The notes under the pieces were generated by a model. The model was not told where the DNA came from and searched no databases. It saw only the letters and a list, made by a program, of their open reading frames with translations. Shown piece by piece: positions 7,787-14,614 of a DNA stretch of 16,632 nt (position 1 is its first letter; every line of letters begins with the position of its first letter). Source of the stretch: Glaesserella sp041814905 (GTDB taxonomy: Bacteria; Pseudomonadota; Gammaproteobacteria; Enterobacterales; Pasteurellaceae); the NCBI RefSeq assembly GCF_041814905.1, contig NZ_JBGXYA010000065.1, forward strand, positions 1 to 16,632, given 5' to 3'. A program made the translations under genes and the position numbers.

Positions 7787-7796
7787 GACCGCTTGT
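7787..7796 (-). repeat. DNA uptake signal sequence in the reductase-apt divergent region
   Basis: GACCGCTTGT at 7787-7796 is an exact USS with GATTTTGCAAATTTTTGC at 7761-7778 as its extension. An imperfect partner arm AGCGGT at 7754-7759 could pair with ACCGCT at 7788-7793. Here the pair lies between two divergent genes, so a terminator role is unlikely and the arm is degenerate. Confidence 0.75.
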
Positions 7797-7819
7797 TCAC
7801 TTTTTACATGTAATTTTCC

Positions 7820-7848
7820 TTGTAATTCTTTCGGTTTTTGTCTAAATT
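7820..7848 (+). promoter_or_regulatory. apt: Candidate promoter of apt
   Basis: TTGTAA (7820-7825) and TAAATT (7843-7848) are separated by 17 bases; each matches four of six consensus positions. It would start transcription about 28 bases before the apt ATG. A perfect 10-bp palindrome, TTACATGTAA at 7804-7813, lies just upstream. Both are weak evidence. Confidence 0.3.
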
Positions 7849-7883
7849 TCTCAGGTTATTTTTCTTGTTAAAAAGGTCACAAA

Positions 7884-8426
7884 ATGAACCAACAACTTGA
7901 GTTAATCAAATCCTCAATTAAATCAATTCCGAATTACCCGAAAGCGGGTATTATTTTCCGTGATATCACATCACTTCTGGAAGTACCGAGTGCATTTCAA
8001 GCTTGTATTGATGCTATCGTTACTGAGTTCAAAGACAAAGGTATTACTAAGATCGTCGGGACCGAATCACGCGGTTTTATCTTCGGCGCACCGGTCGCAT
8101 TAGCTTTGGGCGTGCCTTTCGTGTTGGTACGTAAACCGAAAAAATTGCCTCGCGAAACCATTTCTCAATCTTATTCTCTTGAATACGGCGAAGATACGTT
8201 AGAAATTCATATTGATTCGATTAAATCAGGCGATAATGTGTTAATTATTGATGATTTACTCGCCACCGGCGGCACAGTGGAAGCAACCGCAAAATTGATT
8301 CGCCGTTTGGGCGGTGCCGTTGAAAATGCGGCGTTTGTGATTTGGTTGCCTGAATTAGGCGGTGCAGATCGCTTAGCAAAAGCCGGTATTCGTTCCTTCA
8401 CTTTAGTGGATTTTGAAGGACATTAA
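7884..8426 (+). CDS. apt: Adenine phosphoribosyltransferase
   Basis: A 180-residue cytosolic enzyme that makes AMP from adenine and PRPP in purine salvage. The PRPP-binding loop VLIIDDLLATGGT is at residues 119-131. FRDITSLL (25-32), ESRGFIFGAP (61-70) and the flexible-loop segment RKPKKLPRETISQSYSLEYG (83-102) are typical of Apt. Length agrees with the family (183 in E. coli). AAAAAGG lies about 7 bases before the ATG at 7884. Downstream comes a 26-codon ORF and then dnaX. The apt-dnaX order is also found in E. coli and H. influenzae, so shared transcription is likely; there is no terminator between them. Confidence 0.96.
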   Translation: MNQQLELIKSSIKSIPNYPKAGIIFRDITSLLEVPSAFQACIDAIVTEFKDKGITKIVGTESRGFIFGAPVALALGVPFVLVRKPKKLPRETISQSYSLEYGEDTLEIHIDSIKSGDNVLIIDDLLATGGTVEATAKLIRRLGGAVENAAFVIWLPELGGADRLAKAGIRSFTLVDFEGH

Positions 8427-8433
8427 TTAAACA

Positions 8434-8514
8434 ATGGAGAACGAAGAACGGGCAGTAAATATTCTCTTTGTAGATACATTTTTCATCTGTCCGCTTTTCG
8501 TTAAAATTATATGA
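8434..8514 (+). CDS. Possible 26-residue leader peptide coupled to dnaX
   Basis: The ORF starts with ATG at 8434 and ends with TGA at 8512-8514, overlapping the dnaX start (ATG 8511) in ATGA. The product starts MENEERAVNILFVDTF and ends FVKII; I recognise no family. dnaX itself has no visible ribosome site (its upstream sequence is TTCGTTAAAATTAT), while AAGGA at 8416-8420 lies 13 bases before this ORF, slightly long. The arrangement is what translational coupling would look like. It could equally be a chance ORF, since 26 codons is short and only position and overlap argue for it. Confidence 0.35.
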   Translation: MENEERAVNILFVDTFFICPLFVKII

Positions 8515-10547
8515 GTTATCAAGTTCTTGCACGTAAATGGCGACCGCAACGTTTTAGTGAAGTAGTGGGGCAGCAACACGTTTTATTGGCTCTCGAAAAC
8601 GGTTTGAGAGAAGGAAGACTTCATCACGCGTATCTGTTTTCAGGCACGCGCGGTGTGGGAAAAACCTCAATTGCACGTTTATTTGCGAAAGGCTTGAACT
8701 GCGAAAACGGTATTACCGCAGATCCATGCGGTCAATGTGCTAACTGTAAGGCGATTGAAGAAGGGCGTTTTATCGATTTGATCGAAATTGATGCCGCTTC
8801 GCGTACTAAGGTGGAAGACACCCGTGAATTACTTGATAACGTGCAGTACAAGCCGACGGTCGGACGTTTTAAGGTTTATCTGATTGACGAAGTCCATATG
8901 CTCTCCCGTCACAGTTTTAATGCCTTGCTGAAAACTCTTGAAGAACCGCCGGAATATGTCAAATTTCTACTGGCAACGACCGATCCGCAAAAATTACCGA
9001 TTACTATTTTATCGCGTTGTATGCAGTTCCATTTGCGTGCATTGGAGCAAACGCAAATCCGTGATCATCTTGAATTTATCCTCAAACAGGAACAGATTCC
9101 CTACGAACTGTCCGCGCTTGAAAAATTGGCAAAAGCTGCACAGGGCAGTATTCGTGATGCGTTAAGCCTTACGGATCAAGCGATTGCCGTCAGTAATGCC
9201 AATATCACTTTACCGATTGTCAGTCGGATGCTCGGTTTAATTGACGACCATCAACCGATTGAACTGGTTCAAGCCTTGGCGAATGCTGACGGTGAAAAAA
9301 TGATGAGCGTGATTCAAGACGTTGCGGAAAAAGGTGTGGATTGGCAACAATTACTCAGCGATGTGGCGGAAACTTTGCATGAAATCGCAATGCTACAACT
9401 GCTGCCGCATTCTCACCAAGACGAAACGGCTATTCACTTTTTGGCTCGCCAGTTGCCGCCGGAAGACGTACAGTTTTTTTATCAACTCATGTTAACCGGC
9501 AAAAAAGAGTTACCTTATGCACCGGAACAGCGCACCGGTGTAGAGATGACAATGCTTCGGGCATTGGCATTCCATCCCAAAAATGCACCTACCGAGGTGA
9601 TGACGCTACAAGCGACGTCTCCGACTGTTCAGTCGACTCATACTCAACAGAATATCGCGCAGCTACGCGAACGTTTAACGCAGGGTCAACCGCCGGTAAA
9701 GTTGCAACAAGCGGTCGGTTTTGAGCAAAAATTTGCAAATCCAACCGTGGCTCTGACAACAGAAAAGGCTGTTTCTCAAACGGTTGAAAGTGCGACGCCG
9801 GATCCGATGATGTCGTCGGCATTAATGGCGATGAACGCCCGTAAACAACTGAAAGAAAAGCAAGCCGCTCAAGCGGAGAACGAAAAAAAAAAGTTTGAGC
9901 CGGTAGCGCCAAACCTTTCCGCTAAACCTGAAAAACAAGATCTGCAACAGCGTTTTGCCGGTTTGGCAATGGCGCAAGCGGAAACGGAGAAAAAAGCGTC
10001 GGTTGAGCAACCTGCCATATCACCAAATGATGAAGATTACCGTTGGACTTGGTTGAATCCTGAACTGGAAAATCAGGCTGAAGCGGCAAAACCTTCCGAT
10101 ATCAAACAAGCGATTCTGCAAGAACGCACCCCCGAATTAGTCAAAAAAACCATTGATCTTTCCTGTGAACAAGATGAATGGTGTGCCATTGTTAACCGCC
10201 TAAAATTAGGTGGGCTTTCCCGCCAGTTGGCGCTAAACAGCTATTTAAGCGAGAAACAGGAAGGACAGTTACAACTACGGCTTAAGCCGTCGATGGCGCA
10301 TTTAAATAATGATGAATCCCGTCATAGTTTGGCTGAAGCGTTAAAATTGCAGGGTTTTAGTTATTCGCTCACCATTGGTGAAGATCACGCCCACAAAACG
10401 CCGCTAGAACTCAGACGCGCTATTTTTGAAAATTTAACGTTAGCGGCAAAAGAAGCGCTACAGGCAGATCAAAAACTCAAATTACTGCGCCAAGCCTTTG
10501 ACGCAGAAATGGATGAATCAACGATCAGAGCGGTGGCGGAAGGGTGA
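8511..10547 (+). CDS. dnaX: DNA polymerase III subunits tau and gamma
   Basis: The 678-residue tau protein is the clamp-loader ATPase that also tethers polymerase cores and DnaB helicase at the fork. Walker A GTRGVGKT is at 45-52, zinc cysteines are 64, 73, 76 and 79, Walker B LIDEVH is at 124-129, sensor 1 is in LLATTDPQ (153-160) and the arginine finger is SRC at 168-170. Clamp-loader domain III ends near 360. A low-complexity linker covers about 365-500, and the tau-specific C-terminal domains follow. The start MSYQVLARKWRP agrees with E. coli; no ribosome site is visible, see the preceding small ORF. A10G at codons 458-461 forms a frameshift site giving a predicted 462-residue gamma. A USS encodes part of the linker. 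Confidence 0.97.
   Translation: MSYQVLARKWRPQRFSEVVGQQHVLLALENGLREGRLHHAYLFSGTRGVGKTSIARLFAKGLNCENGITADPCGQCANCKAIEEGRFIDLIEIDAASRTKVEDTRELLDNVQYKPTVGRFKVYLIDEVHMLSRHSFNALLKTLEEPPEYVKFLLATTDPQKLPITILSRCMQFHLRALEQTQIRDHLEFILKQEQIPYELSALEKLAKAAQGSIRDALSLTDQAIAVSNANITLPIVSRMLGLIDDHQPIELVQALANADGEKMMSVIQDVAEKGVDWQQLLSDVAETLHEIAMLQLLPHSHQDETAIHFLARQLPPEDVQFFYQLMLTGKKELPYAPEQRTGVEMTMLRALAFHPKNAPTEVMTLQATSPTVQSTHTQQNIAQLRERLTQGQPPVKLQQAVGFEQKFANPTVALTTEKAVSQTVESATPDPMMSSALMAMNARKQLKEKQAAQAENEKKKFEPVAPNLSAKPEKQDLQQRFAGLAMAQAETEKKASVEQPAISPNDEDYRWTWLNPELENQAEAAKPSDIKQAILQERTPELVKKTIDLSCEQDEWCAIVNRLKLGGLSRQLALNSYLSEKQEGQLQLRLKPSMAHLNNDESRHSLAEALKLQGFSYSLTIGEDHAHKTPLELRRAIFENLTLAAKEALQADQKLKLLRQAFDAEMDESTIRAVAEG
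9707..9716 (+). repeat. DNA uptake signal sequence in the dnaX linker
   Basis: ACAAGCGGTC is exact and is followed by the extension GCAAAAATTTGCAAA at 9726-9740. It encodes linker residues starting near 399 (QQAVGFEQKFANP), a poorly conserved part of tau where an uptake signal can be carried with little cost to function. Confidence 0.88.
9875..9928 (+). promoter_or_regulatory. dnaX: Programmed -1 frameshift signal in dnaX
   Basis: Parts in order: GGAG at 9875-9878, an SD-like stimulator 8 bases before the heptamer; ten As then G at 9883-9893, whose last seven bases are A_AAA_AAG in the zero frame (9887-9893), identical to the E. coli dnaX heptamer; then possible hairpin arms GGTAGCG (9902-9908) and CGCTAAACC (9920-9928), pairing with a two-base bulge. 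After a -1 slip the ribosome reads GTT TGA, so translation ends with V462. The +1 frame also stops quickly (TAG at 9904-9906). Heptamer and stop are directly seen. The hairpin is moderate, and the long A run could also allow RNA polymerase slippage. Confidence 0.82.
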
Positions 10548-10560
10548 TTGAAGCTTTATA

Positions 10561-10618
10561 ACAAGCGGTCGGAATGGTGCTGAAATTTGCAAAAAATCCG
10601 CTCAAACCGGCCGCTTGT
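10561..10618. terminator. USS-pair hairpin between dnaX and yadG
   Basis: ACAAGCGGTCGG (10561-10572) pairs with CCGGCCGCTTGT (10607-10618): 12 pairs with one G-T. The left arm is an exact USS; the right arm has one change in the core. The loop contains AAATTTGCAAAAAA. It starts 13 bases after the dnaX stop and ends 11 bases before the yadG ATG, so it separates dnaX from yadG. There is no T run after it, so termination may be partial. Confidence 0.65.
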
Positions 10619-10629
10619 AGAGAGACAAA

Positions 10630-11535
10630 ATGAACGCATTAGAAATTAAGCAATTAGTCAAAAAATACAATACCGGAGTGGTTGCCGTGGACGGCATCGA
10701 CTTAACCGTTGAAGCCGGCGATTTTTATGCGCTGTTGGGGCATAACGGTGCAGGCAAATCTACTACAATCGGGATTATCAGTTCCTTAGTGAATAAAACG
10801 TCCGGTTCGGTCAAGGTGTTCGGCTATGATTTGGATAGCCAAAAGATCCAATTGAAACAGCAGATCGGTTTAGTACCGCAGGAATTTAATTTTAACCAGT
10901 TTGAAAAAGTGATTGATGTGGTCGTGAATCAAGCCGGTTTTTATGGTGTGAACCGCACGGAAGCCTTACGGCAAGCAGAAATTTGGTTGAAAAAACTGGA
11001 TTTATGGGAAAAGCGCGACCATTATACCCGTGAATTGTCGGGCGGTATGAAACGCCGCATGATGATTGCTCGAGCGTTAATGCATAAGCCGAAGCTGTTA
11101 ATTTTAGATGAGCCGACCGCCGGCGTGGATATTGAACTTCGTCGCAGTATGTGGGATTTTTTGCGCGAACTGAATCAACAAGGCACAACCATTATTCTGA
11201 CAACGCACTATTTGGAAGAAGCGGAAACCCTTTGTCGCCATATCGGTATTATTCAGCAAGGGCGTTTAATCGAAAATACTTCAATGAAAGCGTTATTGGC
11301 AAAATTGGAAACGGAAACTTTTGTGTTGGATGTGAAAGAGAACCGTCCACTGGTTATTGACGGTTATCCGTTTAAATGGCTGGATGAAACGACTATCGAA
11401 GTGGAAGTCAAACGTCAGCAAGGGCTGAATAAGTTGTTCCAACAATTCTCCGCACAGCAAGTGGAAGTGCTCAGTATGCGCAATAAATCGAATCGTTTGG
11501 AAGAGCTTTTTATGAATTTAAAAAACGGCGGATAA
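10630..11535 (+). CDS. yadG: ABC-2 type exporter, ATP-binding subunit (YadG-like)
   Basis: A 301-residue cytosolic ATPase. Walker A GHNGAGKST is at 37-45, the Q-loop VPQE at 82-85, the ABC signature LSGGM at 136-140, Walker B LLILDEPTAG at 156-165 and the switch histidine in TTH at 191-193. It should pair with the YadH-like permease downstream in an ABC-2 export system; the natural substrate is unknown in E. coli as well. E. coli YadG has 308 residues. The ribosome site is weak (GAGAG within 10 bases of the ATG), and the USS hairpin just upstream leaves no room for a promoter in the gap. Transcription may therefore come from inside dnaX or by read-through. Confidence 0.92.
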   Translation: MNALEIKQLVKKYNTGVVAVDGIDLTVEAGDFYALLGHNGAGKSTTIGIISSLVNKTSGSVKVFGYDLDSQKIQLKQQIGLVPQEFNFNQFEKVIDVVVNQAGFYGVNRTEALRQAEIWLKKLDLWEKRDHYTRELSGGMKRRMMIARALMHKPKLLILDEPTAGVDIELRRSMWDFLRELNQQGTTIILTTHYLEEAETLCRHIGIIQQGRLIENTSMKALLAKLETETFVLDVKENRPLVIDGYPFKWLDETTIEVEVKRQQGLNKLFQQFSAQQVEVLSMRNKSNRLEELFMNLKNGG

Positions 11536-11686
11536 CGACAATAGCAGCGGTTAGCGCAGAGCGTAGTTCATTACGATATGTATGAATATCAACAAGTATC
11601 TAAAAGAAGTAACCATAAGGATAAGGAGATGAAGTGAGATAATAGGCGGCGATTTTGCCCGATTTTCATTATCCGCTTTCCACTAT
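11536..11686 (+). other. Gap inside the yadG-yadH operon with an orphan ribosome site and 19-codon ORF
   Basis: In E. coli these two genes are nearly adjacent, but here 151 bases separate them. The gap holds a strong SD-like AAGGAG at 11623-11628, directly followed by ATGAAGTGA. The ATG is zero bases from the SD, and a GTG at 11634 gives only two codons before a stop. A 19-codon ORF (ATG 11578, TGA 11635-11637; MYEYQQVSKRSNHKDKEMK) covers the SD. No family is recognised and no terminator is evident. It may be an inserted or degraded leader. Confidence 0.3.
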
Positions 11687-12442
11687 ATGATAGGTTTTTA
11701 TACACTTTCAGCGAAAGAAACAAAACGAATTTTCCGTATTTGGCGACAAACATTGGTTCCGCCGATTATTACGACAACGCTCTATTTTTTGATTTTCGGG
11801 ACGTTAATCGGTAACCGAATCGGAAATATGAGCGGGGTGAGTTATATGCAGTTTATCGCACCGGGATTAATTATGATGTCGGCGATTACCGCGTCTTATA
11901 CCAATACGGCGTCATCCTTCTTTTTGAGTAAATTTGTGCGCAATATTGAAGAACTGTTGGTCTCGCCACTTTCTACCCACACAATTATTTGGGGTTTTGT
12001 ATCAGGTAGTATTGTGCGTGGCGGATTGGTCGGTATTTTAGTGATGGCGGTTGCACTCTTTTTTGTGTCTTACGACATCCATTCGTGGGGCGTGATTATT
12101 GCCATCATGTTGATGACTACCACCGCCTTTGCATTGGGTGGTTTGATTAATGCGGTATTTGCTAAAAGTTTTGATGATATCGGCATTATTCCGACCTTTA
12201 TTCTCACGCCGTTAACCTATCTTGGCGGCGTTTTCTATTCAATAAATTTACTGCCTGAATTTTGGCAGGCAGTGTCACAGTTTAATCCGATTGTGTATAT
12301 GGTGAGCGGCTTTCGTTATGGCTTCTTAGGTATTAGCGATGTATCGATTTACTATACTTTCAGTGTGCTTTTCGGCTTTATTGCCGTGCTGTATGCGTGG
12401 GCATATTCATTGATTGAGCGAGGCGTCGGGTTGCGATCTTAA
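11687..12442 (+). CDS. yadH: ABC-2 type exporter, permease subunit (YadH-like)
   Basis: A 251-residue inner-membrane protein with about six helices. Shared with E. coli YadH (256 residues): FRIWRQTLVPPIITTTLYF (residues 16-34), FIAPGLIMMSAIT (57-69), RNIEELLVSPL (85-95), PTFILTPLTYLGGVFYS (169-185), NPIVYMVSGFRYGFLGI and the C-terminal RGVGLRS. It forms the membrane channel for the YadG-like ATPase. The ATG at 11687 has no visible ribosome site. The same frame is open upstream to a TGA at 11630-11632 without another ATG or GTG. The N-terminus is about five residues shorter than in E. coli, so the start is the least certain part. Confidence 0.9.
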   Translation: MIGFYTLSAKETKRIFRIWRQTLVPPIITTTLYFLIFGTLIGNRIGNMSGVSYMQFIAPGLIMMSAITASYTNTASSFFLSKFVRNIEELLVSPLSTHTIIWGFVSGSIVRGGLVGILVMAVALFFVSYDIHSWGVIIAIMLMTTTAFALGGLINAVFAKSFDDIGIIPTFILTPLTYLGGVFYSINLLPEFWQAVSQFNPIVYMVSGFRYGFLGISDVSIYYTFSVLFGFIAVLYAWAYSLIERGVGLRS

Positions 12443-12450
12443 TGGCGTCG

Positions 12451-12508
12451 ACAAGCGGTCACTTTCGGACGATTTTTTGCAAAAAATTTGTTCAAACCGA
12501 CCGCTTGT
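12451..12508. terminator. USS-pair bidirectional terminator between yadH and modE
   Basis: ACAAGCGGTC (12451-12460) and GACCGCTTGT (12499-12508) form a perfect 10-bp inverted repeat in which both arms are exact USS cores. The loop holds ATTTTTTGCAAAAAATTTG. It lies between the convergent yadH and modE stops, 8 and 11 bases away, which fits a shared terminator. Confidence 0.78.
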
Positions 12509-12519
12509 GTTGGCAGAGA

Positions 12520-13287
12520 TTATAGCGTCAATAGGACAATCTGTTCCGGATCAATGGTGATCCATACGTCTTGCTCCAAATGCACCTTTTCATCAGTAAG
12601 GGTGGAATAACATTTAATCTGATTATTCACCTCCAGTGCAATTTCTTTGTGTTTGCCTTTATCGGTGATTTTATTGATGCGTGCTGCAAAATGGTTAGCA
12701 CAATCGACCGGCTGCGTATGAATTTTAATCCATGGCGCTTTTATCATCAGCATCACTTCTTTATTCACGGTGAGTTGTAATCTCTCGGCGCTCTGTTCTG
12801 TAATCGACGCGCGTAGCGGTGCATTGAATCCTTCTACATCAATATCGACATAACAATGTATATCTTCTAACTGTAAGCGTACCACTTTACCGAAAAATTG
12901 GTTGCGCGCGCTGCTCTGCGGGGCAAAACGAGCGGTAGCGGAAAGAAGGCTGTCTAACGGGATAGTTTCATCCTGCAAAATAGCAAAGGCTTTTTCTTGC
13001 GTTTTTTCCAATAAATCATAAAGTTGTAATAAACGCTCGGCATAAGACGTTAACACCGTTCCTCCACCGTTTTTCCCGCCGGCATTACGTTCTAATAGCG
13101 GTTTCGGGCTGATGTGATTCATGGCTTCTAAATGATCCCAAGCACTTTTATAACTGACTTTTGCATTTTTCGCGGCTTGATTAATTGAGCCGCTTTCACG
13201 AATTTCTTTTAATAGGGTGATCCGTTTCGGATCAACAAAGAGTTGTTGTTGTAATTTTATCGTTAATAAAATTTCACGGTTGAGCAT
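12520..13287 (-). CDS. modE: ModE, molybdate-responsive transcription regulator
   Basis: A 255-residue dimeric regulator. The N-terminal winged helix contains SGSINQAAKNAKVSYKSAWDH at 32-52 and the GGKNGGGTVLT wing at 70-80. Two C-terminal Mop domains follow, the first starting with SARNQFFGKV at 126-135. Residues known to bind molybdate in E. coli ModE are at the same numbers: S126, R128, T163, S166 and K183. With molybdate bound, ModE represses modABC and activates molybdoenzyme genes; this is family knowledge. The gene is divergent from modA, and the 113-base gap holds a matching operator. GGAG stands 7 bases before the ATG at 13287. Length is close to E. coli (262). Confidence 0.95.
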   Translation of the reverse strand: MLNREILLTIKLQQQLFVDPKRITLLKEIRESGSINQAAKNAKVSYKSAWDHLEAMNHISPKPLLERNAGGKNGGGTVLTSYAERLLQLYDLLEKTQEKAFAILQDETIPLDSLLSATARFAPQSSARNQFFGKVVRLQLEDIHCYVDIDVEGFNAPLRASITEQSAERLQLTVNKEVMLMIKAPWIKIHTQPVDCANHFAARINKITDKGKHKEIALEVNNQIKCYSTLTDEKVHLEQDVWITIDPEQIVLLTL

Positions 13288-13344
13288 AATATCTCCTGCA
13301 TAGAGAATCCATTTCCCGTTATTTTAAGCTAGCTTTTTCGGTTA

Positions 13345-13372
13345 ATCATTATATAATTATTTACATATCGTT
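13345..13372. promoter_or_regulatory. ModE operator in the modE-modA promoter region
   Basis: TATAT (13350-13354), 7 bases, TACAT (13362-13366) fits the ModE consensus TATAT-N7-TAYAT. The right flank TACATATCG resembles the E. coli modA site TACATAACG, and the left flank is ATTATAT. It overlaps a candidate modA -35 TTTACA (13360-13365). Alternative -10 boxes are TATATT (13377-13382) or TACTTT (13383-13388). Bound ModE would block modA transcription and might also affect modE. Confidence 0.75.
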
Positions 13373-13400
13373 TTGATATATTTACTTTAAGGGAGTTCCT

Positions 13401-14159
13401 ATGAAAAAAACTTTTGCAAAACTCGCGTTAACCGCCGCATTAGCATTGGGTGCAACCCAAGCATGGGCGGAAAATATTACCGTTTTTGCTGCGGCATCCA
13501 TGACCAATGTACTACAACAAATCGCTGAAGAATATAAAAAACAGTATCCGGAAGATACAGTCACGTTTTCTTTCGCAGGTTCTTCTACTTTAGCAAAGCA
13601 GATTGAACAAGATGCGCCGGCGGATATTTTTATTTCTGCAGACAAAAAATGGATGGATTATGTTGCAGAAAAACAGCCGGAAAAAACTAAAAATATTACG
13701 ACGTTAGTCGGTAATGAATTAGTGCTTATCGCACCGGTAAACAGCACGCTTAAAGTGGCTTCTGTAAAAGAGATCAATTTTAAAAATACAATCGGTGACA
13801 GCTATTTAGCCGTCGGCGATGATAACGTGCCGGTTGGTCGTTATGCCAAAGAAGCGTTAACGAATTTAAACGTTTGGAGCGATGTTGAAAATCGTTTATC
13901 TAAAGCGAAAGATGTGCGTGCAGTGCTTTCTTACATTGAACGCGGTGAACTTCCGCTAGGTATCGTTTATTCAACGGATGCAAAAGTGAGCGATAAAGTG
14001 AAAGTCGTTGCAATTTTCCCACAAGAAAGCTATGGTAAAGTGGTTTATCCGGCTGCAATTTTAGGTGACAAAGCAGAGGCTAAACGTTTCTTAGATTATC
14101 TGTCCGGTCCGCAAGCAAAAGCGGTGTTTGAAAAGGCAGGTTTCAAGCTACTTAACTAA
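13401..14159 (+). CDS. modA: Molybdate-binding periplasmic protein ModA
   Basis: A 252-residue substrate-binding protein for the ModABC importer. A Sec signal peptide covers residues 1-23 (MKKTFAKLALTAALALGA, cut after AWA before ENIT). Oxyanion-binding segments are AASMT (31-35), GSS (60-62), VPVGRYA (143-149) and GIVYSTDA (187-194), matching the serine, alanine, valine and tyrosine ligands known for E. coli ModA. It binds molybdate, and often tungstate, in the periplasm and delivers it to ModB. AAGGGAG at 13389-13395 is a good ribosome site. First gene of the operon, with ModE control at its promoter. The Mop gene begins 14 bases after the stop. Confidence 0.96.
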   Translation: MKKTFAKLALTAALALGATQAWAENITVFAAASMTNVLQQIAEEYKKQYPEDTVTFSFAGSSTLAKQIEQDAPADIFISADKKWMDYVAEKQPEKTKNITTLVGNELVLIAPVNSTLKVASVKEINFKNTIGDSYLAVGDDNVPVGRYAKEALTNLNVWSDVENRLSKAKDVRAVLSYIERGELPLGIVYSTDAKVSDKVKVVAIFPQESYGKVVYPAAILGDKAEAKRFLDYLSGPQAKAVFEKAGFKLLN

Positions 14160-14173
14160 TAATAGGAATTTTT

Positions 14174-14599
14174 ATGACGATTAGCGCAAGAAATCAGTTA
14201 CAAGCAACAGTTAAAAATATTAAAACAGGTTCGGTAAATGATGTTATCGAACTTACGCTTGAAGGCGGTGAATCATTAGCCGCGGTGATTACTTCGGAAA
14301 GTACGCAAAATTTGGGGTTGAAGGTTGGTTCGACGGCATTTGCAATTTTTAAAGCGCCTTCTGTGATTCTTTCAACCGATAACGATTTGATACTTTCCGC
14401 ACGTAATCAATTAAGTGCAACGGTTGAACAAATTACTCACGGTGCAGTGAATGCCGAAGTCGTGGTAAAAACCGCAGCCGGTGTTGAAATTGTGGCGATT
14501 GTAACTGAAGAAAGTGCTAAACGCTTAGCATTAACACCAAAAGCGTCGGTGAATGTGTTGATCAAAGCATCGCACATTTTATTAGGCGTTAAAAAATAA
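14174..14599 (+). CDS. mopI: Two-domain molybdate-binding Mop protein (molbindin)
   Basis: A 141-residue protein made of two tandem Mop domains of about 70 residues each, starting ISARNQLQATV (residue 3) and LSARNQLSATV (residue 74). The second SARNQLxATV copy shows internal duplication. Mop proteins assemble into rings that bind several molybdate ions and are thought to store or buffer the anion in the cytoplasm. The H. influenzae homologue (MopI) is a single-domain protein of about 69 residues, as I recall; this one looks like a fused pair. Unlike ModE, there is no DNA-binding domain. Its position between modA and modB ties it to molybdate uptake. AGGA lies before the ATG at 14174. A terminator hairpin follows. 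Confidence 0.9.
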   Translation: MTISARNQLQATVKNIKTGSVNDVIELTLEGGESLAAVITSESTQNLGLKVGSTAFAIFKAPSVILSTDNDLILSARNQLSATVEQITHGAVNAEVVVKTAAGVEIVAIVTEESAKRLALTPKASVNVLIKASHILLGVKK

Positions 14600-14614
14600 C
14601 TCTTTTTATAATAC

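Noticed and set aside
9589..10010. Two minus-strand ORFs over the dnaX linker (107 and 62 codons)
   Set aside because: They are frame shadows of the low-complexity linker; dnaX on the plus strand explains the sequence.
2948..12508. Recurring ACAAGCGGT elements as CRISPR repeats or IS ends
   Set aside because: The copies are scattered without regular spacers, lie within genes as well as between them, and match the uptake signal of this family.
13288..13400. Molybdenum-cofactor riboswitch upstream of modA
   Set aside because: The gap is only 113 bases, holds a ModE operator and leaves a leader too short for such a riboswitch.
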